DNA of 64,000 nt from positions 7,588,001 through 7,652,000 of the forward strand of contig JAWHQI010000005.1 of NCBI GenBank assembly GCA_033032865.1, written 5' to 3'. Source of the stretch: Dactylorhiza incarnata. Its lineage: Eukaryota > Streptophyta > Magnoliopsida > Asparagales > Orchidaceae. The stretch's first letter is position 1; the number at the start of each line of letters is the position of its first letter. The notes below the pieces were generated by a model. The model was given only the letters and a program-made list of their open reading frames with translations. It was not told the origin of the DNA and made no database searches. A program made the translations under genes and the position numbers. This document shows, piece after piece, positions 43,896 to 55,682 of the stretch.

Positions 43896-46800
43896 GTATG
43901 TCCAAAGGCCAATAAAAATCCTATCTGGTACTTGGACAGTGGATGCTCTCGGCATATGACCGGGACAAGAAGCCTTTTGCAAAACTACATTCCAGTTGCG
44001 AACGGTCCAAAAGTTATTTTTGGCGGTTCAGACAGAGGAATAACTAAAGGCTATGGTATGATTTCTAATGGTAATGTATCGTTTTCCGATGTAGCTTATG
44101 TGGAAGGATTACAACATAATCTGATAAGCATAAGTCAACTTTGTGATAAAGGATACATTGTTGATTTTCATAAAGATAAGTGTCTGATAAAGTCAGCTGA
44201 AAATCATGAAACGATTTTATCAGGCATTCGCTGTAGAAACATATTTTGTTTAAATTTTCTTTGTATATCATCTTCTACACCTGTGTGTCTTTTAGCTAAA
44301 GATAGTGCATCTCTTGTTGACCAATGGCATAAGAGATTAGCACATATAAATCTCAAAACTATTAATAAATTGTTTTCTCAAAACTTAGTGCGCGATGCAC
44401 CAGATGTTAAGTGCGTTAAAGATAGACCTTGTCATGTATGTGTAAAAGGCAAGCAAACAAGAGCTACCTTTAAGAGCATTATTGGCAAAGATTCAACCAG
44501 GTGTTTATACCTGCTCCATATGGATTTATTTGGTCCTTTGCAAATTAGGAGTTTAGGAGGAAAGTCTTACACATTGGTTATTGTAGATGATTACTCTCGT
44601 TTTGCCTGGGTATTCTTTCAGAAACACAAGTCAGATACCTTTGACACTTTTACTAGCTTTGTCAGGTAAGTCCAGAATGAATTTAACTGTTCGGTGGTCA
44701 AAATCAGAAGTGACCATGGTACAGAATTTGAATCTGGAGCCATGACAGAATTCTGTGAAAGCCTTGGTATCTTTCATGAGTTTTCCTCTCCTCGAACTCC
44801 ACAACAAAATGGAGTAGCTGAGAGAAAGAATAGAACACTTATTGAGGCTTGCAGAACCATGTTGAGTGACTCTTCACTACCTGAATATTTCTGGGCTGAA
44901 GCTGTCAATACTGCATGCCATGTGCAAAACAGAGCACTCATAAACAAAAACCATGAAAAGACTCCTTATGAACTTCTAAAGGGCAAGAAACCGACCATTT
45001 CTTATTTTCGAATCTTTGGTAGTAAATGTTTTGTGCTAAACAATGGAAAGCATTACAAAACTAAGTTTAGTGAAAAGAGCTTTGAAGGTAATTTTGTAGG
45101 TTATAGTAGCCATAGTAGGGCATATAGAGTTTTTAACAAGACAACCCTAGTAGTAGAAGAATCTATTAATGTTGTATTTGATGAGACGAGCATGCTACAA
45201 GGCAGCTCCTCTAGCATTTCTTCTGTAGACACAGGTTCAAAGCTGCAGGACTTAAGCTTGGATCAGCCAGTTGAAGAAAATTCTCAACACTTCATCAAGA
45301 TTCCCCCAATAACTACCTATGAAGAAGATCATCCGGATGAAGAGCCAATCCAAGTGGAGAAAGATACTCCAACAGTAGAAGAAAGTCTTATCGGTCCAAA
45401 TCATGCAAGGAACCTCGAGCTACGACACATGAGGGATCATCCAGCTGATCAGATCATAGGAGATCCTCATGAAGGAATAAGAACAAGACGAGGTACCTTT
45501 AATGAGAATATGCATTTGAGTTTTCTTTCGCAGGTCGAACCAAAGAAATTCCAAGAGGCAAATGAAGATCCATCTTGGATAATTGCTATGGAAGAAGAAT
45601 TAAATCAATTCAAACGCTGTAAGGTATGGACACTTGTTCCAAAACCCAAAGACAAAAATGTCATTGGAACAAAGTGGGTGTATAGAAACAAGCTGGATGA
45701 AGAAGGAACAATCATAAAGAACAAAGCCAAACTTGTAGCTAAAGGATACAGACAAGAGGAAGGTATCGACTTCGATCAGACGTACGCTCCAGTAGCAAGG
45801 CTCGAAGCGATCAGACTCTTCCTTGCTTATGCTGCTTTCAAGGGTTTCACCGTATATCAAATGGATGTCAAATCCGCTTTCCTAAACGGAGACATTAAAG
45901 AGGAAGTATACGTTGAACAACCCCCAGGTTTTGTTAATCCTGATCATCCCAATCATGTTTATTTATTACAAAAAGCTTTATATGGTTTGAAACAAGCTCC
46001 TCGAGCTTGGTATGAGACGCTATCTAACTTTCTTCTTGAGAACAAGTTCACAAGAGGAAAGATAGATAAAATATTATTTCTTAGGGAAGTAAAAGGCAAG
46101 ATTTTGCTAGTGCAAATCTATGTCGATGACATCATATTTGGCTCTACGGACAATAACCTCTGCAAAAAGTTTTCTAAACTTATGCAAGGGAAATTTGAAA
46201 TGAGCAGTATGGGTGAGCTGAAATATTTCTTAGGACTTCAGGTGAAATAGTCTGAAGATGGAATCTTCATTTCTCAGACAAAGTTCACTAAGGAGTTGAT
46301 TAAGAAATTTGGAATGGAGAGTGCAACCTCTATGAGGACTCCAATGAGCTCAGCTACGTCTCTGGACAAGGATGAAAAAGGGAAACCTTTTGATGAAACC
46401 AAGTACAGAAGCATAATTGGCTCTTTGCTCTACCTTACTGCCAGTAGACCTAATATAATGTTCTCTACATGTGTATGTCCTAAATATCAGGTGAACTCTA
46501 AGGAATCTCACTATACTGCCGCAAAGCGGATTTTGAGATACCTTAAAGGCACACCAAATCTTGGCTTATGGTACCCAAGAAGTAATGATAGCGAACTAAT
46601 TGGTTTTTCAGATGCAGACTTTGCAGGTAGCAAAGACGACAGAAAAAGTCATTCCGGGACGTGCCAATTCCTCGGAAGGAGACTTATTTCCTGGAGTAGC
46701 AAGAAGCAAAATTGTGTTGCAATATCAACCGCCGAGTCAGAATACGTTTCTGCTGGCAGTTGTTGCGCACAACTTCTATGGATAAAGAATCAACTTCAAG

Positions 46801-47063
46801 ACTACAACATGAAGATCAAAGACATTCCTATGTTTTGCGACTCTTCCAGTGCAATTGCTATCGCAAATAATCCAGTCTCTCACAGTCGGACAAAGCACAT
46901 CGAGCTACGATATCACTTTATCCGGGAGCATGTGGAGATGGGTGACATAAATCTGAGTTATGTTCCCACGGATAAGCAAGTTGCAGACATTTTCACGAAG
47001 CCACTGGATTAGACTAAGTTCTCTTTCTTCAAGACGGAACTTGGAATGCTCAACATGGAGTAA
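43896..47063 (+). pseudogene. pol: Copia pol of element C, three in-frame stops
   Basis: One frame from just after TTTTTGCAG (43895) to 47063. Protease site YLDSGCSRHMTG; zinc region HKRLAHINLKT and CHVCVKGKQ; integrase core [38 protein letters not shown] with [24 protein letters not shown] and YVDDIIFG; RNase H with FSDADFAGS, STAESEYVSAG, CDSSSAI and ADIFTKPLD. Stops: TAA 44667-44669 in integrase, TAG 46248-46250 in RT, TAG 47010-47012 inside the conserved end after KPLD. No frameshift. Catalytic residues are present. gag lies in another frame, so expression needs splicing or frameshifting. Confidence 0.9.
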
Positions 47064-47112
47064 TGATCAAGTCAACCAAAACCATGACGAACAGGAAGTT
47101 ATTGACAAGTCA

Positions 47113-47368
47113 TGTCTCGGGACCTGGCTGGATTTCTCGAGACAAGCTGAAGATTTCGAGATAAGCAGATGTCTCGAGACACGGGTTATCACTCGAGACA
47201 TCAGGGAAGGAAATACCGCGCTGAATTTCCTGAGTTCTCGAGACATAATCGATGTCTCGAGACATAGGTATTTTAAAGAACTCCAAACGTCAGGTACGCG
47301 CTGTTCATTCGTCTAATTTTCTTCAAAATGTTACTTTAATGTCAAATCAAAATTATATATATATAAGA
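47113..47368 (+). promoter_or_regulatory. C words and TATA box before the 3' ORF
   Basis: Seven TCTCGAGACA-type copies between 47113 and 47265, starting about 50 bases after the end of pol. TATATATATATAAG (47355-47368) follows about 90 bases after the last. The same word stands in front of the LTR TATA box at similar distance, so LTR and 3' ORF may share a trans-acting factor. Confidence 0.6.
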
Positions 47369-47448
47369 AATCGAGACCTTGATGTTCACGAAATCCTTTT
47401 CCGAGACTTCCCCGACCTTTCGACTTCTTCTCGAGCGGCGACAGGTCG

Positions 47449-49938
47449 GTGCTTCCGTGGTTCTCGGTGCTTCATCATTCTCGTTCGACATTTCTCTCTC
47501 TCTCTCTCGCATTAACGGCTCCCTCTCCTCATCCAAAGATTGGCGTCGGGAATGAGGTCGTTCGCTCAGGTATCGCCAGTTTATCCGATGACTTCAAGAA
47601 CCTATTTTGTTTGCTTGATGCCGTCGGTCTTACTTTCGTTCTTGAGCATCCTTGTCGGGTGCTGTTTGATGAGGTTGAAGAGTTCTTTATAAATGTGAAG
47701 CCTATTAAGGAAGGAAGAATGTTGATTTCATTTGTTAAGGGTATCAAAATCAAAGTCTCTCCAAAGACTCTTACTAAGTATTTGCAGCTGTCTGAAATAG
47801 AAGCTGAAGCAGAGCTGAATGAAATTGACTGGTTGAGAACAGCAAGGTACTGTGGTCTTGATTCAGATTTTGCTGTAGTGAAGAGGCACAAGATGAACGA
47901 TGCTGGCAAGCTTTTAGTGGACATTGTTTCCAAGGTTCTTTTCTGCAGGACAGGCACACGAGGACATGTGTCTGAAGAAATATTTCAGTTGGTGATTGGA
48001 ATTGTGTCAGGAAAACAGAGAGATTGGGCCTCAATCTTATTCTCAAATATCAAGGCTTGCATTAATTCTCCAAACTTTGCCCGGATCATCTCATTATTCC
48101 TGAATCAGTTTAATCCTGCTATATTTGACATGTCCAAAGGTGCAGTTATCCATCACCTTAAGAAGATCGATGTCATCTCCATGCAGAGATGGGACATTCG
48201 AATCAAGAAGCCGGGAGTGGCTAGTGCTACTTCTGAGGGGGAGACTCATAAATCTGCAGTTGCAAGTGAAGCAGAAATTCCAGTTCCATCTTCTGAAGGT
48301 CAGGTACCTAAAGTAACATCATTTCCACTTCCTTCACGGATTCGTTCTAAAGCTTCAAGTCGTGCCAAGCTGCCAATTCGTTCCAAAGCCAAAGGTCAGC
48401 CTTCATCAGTTCCAACAGAGTTCATTTCATCAGTGACACAGCCAGATCCATCTTCACCTCTACCAGATTCAGTTCCTTCACCTCCTCCTTCTCCATCAGT
48501 ACAAGCAGATGTCATGGTGTCAGATTTTCCTGCTAAGGAGAACATACCTTCTTCTGACAAGGATGTGTTCATCCACTCTTCTCCCTCAGTTCTTGAAGCA
48601 GACACTTCTTTGGCAGATGACAGAGTTTCAGATGTTCAGAAGGATTTGCAACAAGAAGTATCTGAAGTGCACAGTCCCAGTGGCCAACAGGCAGGGTCTG
48701 GTGCAGATTTTGTTTTTGAAGACGATGGTGATGATTCCATTCATGAATTATCACCTCCCATAGTACATGTTGAGGGGGAGTCAGAGTTTGACACAACCAG
48801 GAATGCTCCAGATGAGCTAGGTTGTGAAGAGGACAATGTGGTTCACTCTCTTGAGATTGAAGAGCTCCCTGATGATGTTCCTGATGTTGCTGCCCCTGCT
48901 ATTACTCTTCCTTCTTCTCATCCTTCCCCTCCAATCCTTGATGCAGATTCTCTTCTGGGAAAGATTGAAGCTATGCTCAAGAAGCAGAGTGAACAGTTTG
49001 AGAACTCTTTGACAACTGTTCACAGGAAGATTGCCTCAGTTGAAAGTGAACTTGGTAGGCAGTTAGCTAAAATCAAATCAAATTATGAAAATCTCTCTGA
49101 ATTGATGTGCCTAGGGAGCAAAGCAATTGAACAAGCAACTGAAGGTGTAGGCACAGTGTTGGCTCAGACTATTACAATGACAAAGCTTCAAGACTTATTG
49201 TCTGACAAGGCTGAAGCAAATACATTCATGATTGTTGATGAAGTCGGAAATTTCAAAGATGATACTCTCCAAACCCTATCTGTAGAAGTCAGAAAGGGGG
49301 AGGACATTATAATGAAAAGAATGACAGATTTAGTGGAAAGCTCTGTGTCAGCTATTCAAAGCTCATAGAAATCACAGTTTGATCAGTTCTCTTCTAGGGT
49401 GCAGAAGCAAATTGCTGATGTTAATGCTTATTCCTTCAAAACAGCAACGTGGCTTCATAATCAGATTTTTCCTGAGTTAGAAATTGATCAAGATGTTCCT
49501 GTTCCTCAGTTTTCTCCAAGGCCAGAAGAACTACTTGGGAAGGCTCCTATAGTTGAAGATCAATCAGATAGGGCTGGGACCAAAAGAAAAAGAAAACTTG
49601 GTGAAGGTCCCTCTGCGAGTAGATCTGTTCCGAGTTCTAGCTCTGCAGGCCATAGCAAAGCTCAGGTTGAGAAGGTTCTACTAGAAATCTGGAGCCCAGT
49701 CTCAAAAGACATAATTCTTGAATCCTATAAGTTAGTCCATGAAGGCAAAATGAATAGATCTGAATGCTACAGCTCACTTGAATGGGAAAAACATGAGACA
49801 GCTCAAAGGAAGAGAAGAATCCATTTCAGGGCATTTGGTTATAATAATTCTGATGCTCCGGATCCACCTCCGTTTTACCATCCCAAGCCTTATGCTTATT
49901 TCTCCAGACAAGAAGAAAAGAGGAAAAGGAGATCTTGA
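47449..49938 (+). pseudogene. 3' extra ORF of element C (plant transposon-protein-like)
   Basis: Open from about 47449 in one frame to 49938, with a single TAG at 49366-49368. The start is uncertain; no ATG lies near 47449, so a spliced leader or an internal ATG is likely. The N-terminal domain (about 200 residues: LFDEVEEFFINVKPI, VKGIKIKVSPKTLTKYLQLSE, AGKLLVDIVSKVLFC, EEIFQLVIGIVSGKQRDW) matches the 3' ORF of element B in order and pattern. Then come a long S/P/acidic-rich segment, a helical part (LGRQLAKIKSNYENL) and a basic C-terminus (KRKRKLG; EEKRKRRS). This is the env-like position of SIRE elements, but I see no clear membrane segment. Function unknown. Confidence 0.7.
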
Positions 49939-50150
49939 AGGATAATGCTGATGCTGACAAGACATATTTTGCTTTGGTTCTGATTTTGTGAACATCAAGT
50001 CTTCTTAACAATTCAATTTAGACATATATATATATATATAATTGTTGATTTGATGTTCTCTACTTGTTCATTTCTATATCTTTGTGTAGTGTAGCATATT
50101 TATTCTATATTGCTGTAATTCAACTTAGTGTATAGGGTTCTGACTTCTAC

Positions 50151-50164
50151 AAATAGGGGGAGAT
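50151..50164 (+). promoter_or_regulatory. Polypurine tract of element C
   Basis: AAATAGGGGGAGAT directly before the 3' LTR, identical to that of element B. Confidence 0.9.
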
Positions 50165-51557
50165 TGTTGGAAATTGTATTCACAATTACCTCGATTTGTG
50201 AGAAGTCACCCTTAAACTAAGATTGAATTGCTTTTGTATTTGATATGCTTTTCTAGTATTGTCTTGCAGATTATCATTGCTAAGTGTAAATCAATGTCAG
50301 GTCACAATGGGTCTGCAAACACAGTTTCATACAATGTAATTCCTCATTATATGAAACATGGTGATGACTCATGTGTGATCTCTCTATTGGGGTACACTTC
50401 ATTTTCAAGACTATTGAAGACTTTGGAGTGCGGTTGCAGCAAGTGTTCAAGAGAAGAAAAGAAAATTTTTGAAAACAATTTCTCTAAGGATATGTCTCGA
50501 GAGATCAGACTTGTCTCGGGAGTTCTGGCATGTCTCGAGAAGCAAGTTCTGTTGATCTCGGTTTTTCTGTTCTTGATGACTCGAGAGATCAAGCTTGTCT
50601 CGAGAGTCCTTAAGACCGAAATCTTTGTAATGTCTCGAGAGATCATCGAGTTCCCGAGACATCCCTTTCCTGCTCTCTTTGTTTCATATCTCGAGAGATC
50701 CGTTAGTTCTCGAGAGATCCATTATGTCTCGAGAATTCTGTCCGTTATTTTCTAATTTGTTTCCTCTGTTCTTGACGGTTCGTAAACGCTCCTTCCCGAT
50801 CCTAACGGCTATATTGAGTGCGTTTAAGGTCGATTTAACCCTTAATCATTGCCCTCTATATATAGGATCGCTCTTGGGTTATTTCCAACAAGTTTTTCGA
50901 ATCGTTCTAAAACCCTAATTTTCTTTCCTGATCTAAAAGAACGAGAAAAGCGCCGCCTCGCTGTCGCCTACGATTGAAGATCGATCTACTCATTTGAGTT
51001 GCTGATTTCTATCAAAGAAGGATTCGATCGATCCGTGTTCTGATTCTACAACCTCTATTGGATCGTTTCGGATTGCCAAAGACAGATTTGAAGGATCGTT
51101 GTTCTTCCTCATCGTTCTCAAAAGCCATTCAAGAAGAAGGAAGAAAACGCCTCTGTTATTCAGATCTGGTATCTTATTGTTCAAAACCTTTTATCATCTA
51201 TTGTAGGAGTTGTTATCTCCAAGCTGTAGGAGAGGTTGTTCTCCGAGTTATAGGAGAAGTTTTTCTCTGAGTTGTAAGAGAGCTTCTCTCTGAGATTGTA
51301 GGAGTTTGACTCCGAGTTTGTAGGATCATTCTGATCCGAGATTTAGTGAGTAGTCAAGTCTAGCTGTGGTGCTAGATTGGCGAGGCCGGCAGTGGAGTAC
51401 CCAAGTACGGGGAACCACTATTAATTCCTTGTGTTATCTGTGGTTGTGATCTATTTTGTGTGCTGTGCTTTACGTTTAATTTTTAATTCCGCAAAAGACG
51501 TAGAGATCACCTATTCACCCCCCTCTAGGTGATTTAGGTAGGCAACTAGATACTTCA
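50165..51557 (+). repeat. 3' LTR of element C
   Basis: 1,393 bp, same length as the 5' LTR with about 14 base differences, most of them transitions. Followed by the TSD copy GTTTT (51558-51562). Confidence 0.95.
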
Positions 51558-54116
51558 GTTTTTCCTTCTTTCGGAATATCGACGACCACACCGCGGCGAC
51601 GCCAAATTCAATTAAATGTGTAAATAGAAAGGGAGAGTTTTTGCGAAGTTTTCGTATCGTTATTATCCAAACTAATCATTCGAAAAGGCATGTATACTTT
51701 ATCGCGTATAGTATAGGATATTTTTAGAAAATATTAAGGTCGTATTTTTCCAAGGTCGTGTCGATTATTGTTACTTTAGAAATACGCTATTATTTTATCG
51801 AAAAAATCGATTGATTTTTAAGTTTGCAATAATTTAGTAAGCAAAAATGACGATAATCGCGGGGTTTGTGTGCGTGTAGCAAAAACCAAGAAAAACGATA
51901 GAAAAGAAAAGAACACACTAAATGAAAAACTCACGCACTCTACGGGAATTTAAATGACTGAAATTAAATAAAGCAATAAAGCTAAGCTATGAAAACTGTA
52001 AAATCTAAGTTATGAAAGCGATAAATTTAATTATGAAAGCATGAAAATATAATTATGAAAGCATTAAAATTAAAACATTAAATCTAAATTATGAAAGCAA
52101 TAAAATTAATCTCATACACACACACTCTACTTGAATAAAAGAAATAAAATACATGACATTAAAATAAACTAAGTTACAAAAAAGAAAATGACAATAATTT
52201 AAAGACATAATGAAATTGCAAGAGGCATAAATGAAGAGAACTTTTATTGAAATGAAAAGAGATTACAAGCCTTGGATCGAACTCCAAGTTCTTTACATAA
52301 ATTGCAAAAAGAAAAGTGGCTAAAAGCCTACAAAAATTTAACCCCTTCTCTTAAGGAGAATGTGTTGAAAAACCTTAAGAAAAACTATAAGAAAACAAAA
52401 ACAAAATAAACACATATCATAACATAAAGATAAAACAAAAACAAAATAAAATTTTTACACATAAGCAGAATAAAAAAACAAAATAAAACAAAAACAAAAT
52501 AAAATAAAATTAACACATAACATAAAGATAAAACATATAATAAACTAAACTAAAATAAGAACAAAAAGAAGAACAAAAAAAAACAAAAAAAAATCTAAAC
52601 AAAACAAAAGAAGAACAAAAATTTAACTAAAACTAAAACAAAAAAGGGGAAGAGCTTGATATGAACAGAACTAAGAACTATAATAAGAACTAAAAAGGAG
52701 GGGAGGAAGGGAAAAACAGGGAAGAACAACATAAAAATAAAAACATAAAATAAAATATAAACATAAATATAAACATAAAAACCGAAAAGGAAAAAAACTA
52801 AAAGAAAAACCCTAAAATAAACAAGAAGAAGGGTGGAAGAGGAGAGATTAGAGAAGGGGGAGGCCTCTATTTATAGAGAAACATGGGGTGCGGATAGAAG
52901 GCTGGAAGGTTTGACTAGAGGGAGCCAATTTGACTTGAGAGCTGGTGGGTTGCGGATAGAAGGCTGGCAGGTTGAGCTGGCGGGATGGAGTGAGCTTGCA
53001 GGTTTGGGTTTCAGCGGCAGGTCTGGAGTCAGCGGGCTGACTCGTCTCAGCGTCTCAGCGGTTCGGGCTGAGTCTCAGCGGGCTGGCTCGTTTCAGTGGT
53101 TCGGGCTGAGTCTCAGCAGTTGTGTATTAAATCCAGGCAAAAATGCGCTGGCCTGGTTTCGATCCCAGGGTGGCAGCGAGGCCAACTAGAGTCAGGTCCA
53201 ATAAGCCAAGCGGCTCCATCTTCAATACAAAGGGGTATATAAAATATATTATGTTAATTTCAGAATTTATTAAATGCAAAAAGAGGTGACGCGCGGCTAG
53301 CAAAGTTTAACCCGGGGCGGGAGAGTAGTTAGCCAAGACCCAAAACAAGTGAGCCAAGTGGCTCCTTCAACATATATGGAGCAGCAAATATATTTATTAT
53401 GTTTAGCACAAATATTTTTATTTTTTATATTTTAAATTTTCTTTTAATTTACATAATTATTCATATGATTATATTTATTATATATATACTGTTATTATTT
53501 ATTATATATATTATTATCTTACATTTTATGTATTATACATATTATTTATTTTTACTATATCATTGATATACTATACTACAATATTATATATATGTATATA
53601 TATGTATATATATTCATACTATTTATTTATTATGCAAATTATTTTATATTATTATTACTATTTTTTTTATTTATATTTACATATAAATATATGATTATTT
53701 ATTATACTTATTATTTACGTATATATCACTACTTATAATATTACATTTGATCACTATATTATTTATACATCTTTATATCTTTATTTTATAATTACATATA
53801 CATATATCATTGTTTTCAATGACATATATATATATATATCTTTATTTTATGGTTTTATTTATTCATAGTATTATATGTACATAAAAATAAATAATTTCAA
53901 AATTTTATTCTTAGATAAATATATTTACAAAGAATATTTTTACATATTTTTCTAATTTGTTTCATACTTAAATAACTCTTTTTTCATATAGATATATATT
54001 TATATACATTAGATAAAACAAGTGACTATTTCAATATTTTACATGCAATATCTACAATATTACCCAAAATTATGCTAAAAACTATACTAAAAATATGTAT
54101 AATTTACTATTCATCA
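51558..54116 (-). repeat. 5' LTR of X, right part
   Basis: Continuation of the X LTR after element C. Holds A-rich low-complexity DNA (about 52375-52640), a word cluster with TATA box (52867-53119), a very AT-rich part (53230-53766) and the end TATTCATCA at 54116. Together with 39948-40096 the LTR is about 2.7 kb. No gene: frames here come from the words and the A-rich repeats. Confidence 0.8.
52867..53119 (-). promoter_or_regulatory. X word cluster and TATA box
   Basis: GCGGATAGAAGGCTGG at 52890-52905 and 52952-52967, and the palindrome GCTGAGTCTCAGC at 53067-53079 and 53105-53117 with AGCGGGCTGRCTCGT between. On the minus strand TATAAATAG (52867-52875) follows the nearest word after 14 bases, and a pyrimidine-rich leader follows. 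Confidence 0.75.
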
Positions 54117-54370
54117 ATCGTCGTCTACCAGAGGCGCGTAGCCCGGCTCTACGATCGAAGGGTGAACCCCAGGCCAATCAATGTCGTAGATTTTGTCCTA
54201 CGCAGCATCGAAGCAGCTGGTAAAGGCCCACAAAAGGACAAGCTCTCGCCAACATGGGAGGGACCATACGTCGTCACTGCAGTCGTGAAGCCCGGGACGT
54301 ACAAGCTTAGAACGATGGAAGGAAAGACTCTACCACGCACCTGGAACGCGCAGAACCTGAACCATTTTTT
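54117..54370 (+). pseudogene. pol: Integrase C-terminal end of a Tat-type Gypsy element (T)
   Basis: From the X insertion point on, a plus-strand frame gives VYQRRVARLYDRRVNPRP, then FVLRSIEAAGKG, KLSPTWEGPYVVTAVVKPG, YKLRTMEGKTLPRTWNAQNL, the standard end of Tat/Ogre-type integrase. The upstream part is missing, since X lies to its left and the region beyond X is rearranged. It ends near 54370, after which the element's non-coding 3' region begins. Confidence 0.85.
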
Positions 54371-54680
54371 ATTAGTAAATTTATTTTTTTTTCTATGTAA
54401 AAAGTCGCGAGCTTCCACTTGCGCAAACTAACTTTCTGCAATGGAAATCATATTTTAACTCCTACACCTGTGTTTAAGCAAACAAAACTAAGGTCGTCCG
54501 CTTTTCACCGCCACTCTGGGGCCAGCCCCCCTTGATCGCGCACTGCCGGCTCGAACACATTCGCTCTTCTCTGCCGCAGTAGGTCACGACACCATCAGGG
54601 CCTGCCCCTCTCACGGTCGCCAACGGTTTAAATTCATACGCTATGCACCTCCATTCTGGGGGCAGTCCCCCCTTACCGCA
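54371..54680 (+). repeat. 3' region of T with start of a 139-bp tandem array
   Basis: Non-coding sequence after integrase, then tandem units with CGCACTGCCGGCTCGAAC, CATTCGCTCTTCTC and GGTCACGACACC (unit from 54536, next unit start at 54676). Element F is inserted right at the start of a unit. The array continues at 63573. Confidence 0.8.
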
Positions 54681-55390
54681 TGTAACACCTCCCTCGTAAT
54701 GACTATATAATATAGGTCCGGCCGGGACCCCACAGCATATAACCGCCACAGTTTCAGTATTAAAAGATGAAATAACTACCCAACTCAAAACTCAGATAAC
54801 ACAGCGGAAACAAAACTAAGAAACACAGAGATTGTCCACAACTACATAAGAGTAAAACCGGCCTTAAGACCTTACAAAACCAGTGTCCAAATCATCAAAC
54901 ATTCACCACAATCATGAAATCCCCAAAAGGAAAAAAAACTAGCTCTCCTAAGCTACCTCGGCATGCAAGCCGGAAACAAGAAAAGACAAGTACAGGAATG
55001 TAGGAAAGCAAAATAAACACTTCATGAGGCTTTATGCCTTTTTGGCCTGCGAGCTGGTTCCGGCCTGCAATCCTTGGCCTGCATCCAAATCACAAAGAGC
55101 GGTAAACGAGGGTCAGCTATGGCTGACCACAAACGGTGTAACAACATCTCTCCTCCCGGCCGTCCTAGCGGACCCCGGGGAACTACATCACCCTGTAAGT
55201 CAGCACTTCGGATGCACATGTATATAAAGAAAAGCAACATAAACAACATCCATGAGTGTCACAACCATCATTCACGTTTCTATGTTGAGCAAATAATAAA
55301 AGGGGCCTACAAATGCAATATGAATGCAACCCGGGTTTCACCCAAGGCACCCTCAGCGTATGAATCGAACACATCATCATACATCAATAA

Positions 55391-55682
55391 CACAACCACG
55401 GGGTACTCGACATTTCCCCCAAAGGGCATCGTAGCCCAAGGCCAAGAACTCACGCTGTGACCCACCGCGCCTGGCCCACCATGCCATCGGGCTTGTCAAA
55501 CAGCTCACATATTCTTGCCGCCAACATTGCGCACAGCACAACTACGGGGTACTCAACACTTCCCCCAAAGGGCATCGTAGCCCAAGGCCAAGAGCTCACG
55601 CTGTGACCCACCGCGCCTGGCCCACCATGCCACCGGGCTTGTCAGACAGCTCACTTGCTCTTGCCGCCAACACCGAAGGGAC
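55391..55682 (-). repeat. 146-bp tandem duplication in the F LTR
   Basis: Two units, each beginning CACAAC.ACGGGGTACTC and containing CCCCCAAAGGGCATCGTAG; period 146. The same pair is in the other LTR (62261-62552), so it predates this insertion. Confidence 0.85.

Larger units (their letters stand above)
40097..51557 (+). mobile_element. Copia (Sirevirus-type) element C, complete and young
   Basis: 11,461 bp with two 1,393-bp LTRs and a perfect five-base TSD GTTTT (40092-40096 and 51558-51562). By eye the LTRs differ at about 14 positions (about 1 percent), without length change. Order: LTR, PBS, gag, pol, word cluster with TATA box, 3' ORF, polypurine tract, LTR. gag is open; pol has three in-frame stops and the 3' ORF one. 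It lies in the 5' LTR of X. Confidence 0.95.
37033..54116 (-). mobile_element. X: non-coding LARD-like Athila-type element, interrupted
   Basis: Minus-strand element with a truncated 3' LTR (37033-37373), a non-coding interior (37374-39947) with polypurine tract and PBS at the proper ends, and a 5' LTR of about 2.7 kb split by element C (39948-40096 and 51558-54116). LTR ends are TGATGA...TCATCA. No gag or pol frame is present. Long LTRs with an empty interior fit the LARD class; PBS type and the conserved box at 38733-38774 link it to Athila. Right TSD candidate ATCGT (54117-54121). Confidence 0.75.

Noticed and set aside
47010..47012. TAG after KPLD in C pol as a programmed readthrough stop to the 3' ORF, as in SIRE1
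   Set aside because: The stop falls inside the conserved pol end, the next stop comes at 47061, and the 3' ORF is in a different frame about 400 bases on.
52833..53189. 118-codon plus-strand frame in the X LTR
   Set aside because: Antisense to the X promoter region and built from the GCTGAGTCTCAGC-type repeats; no domain.
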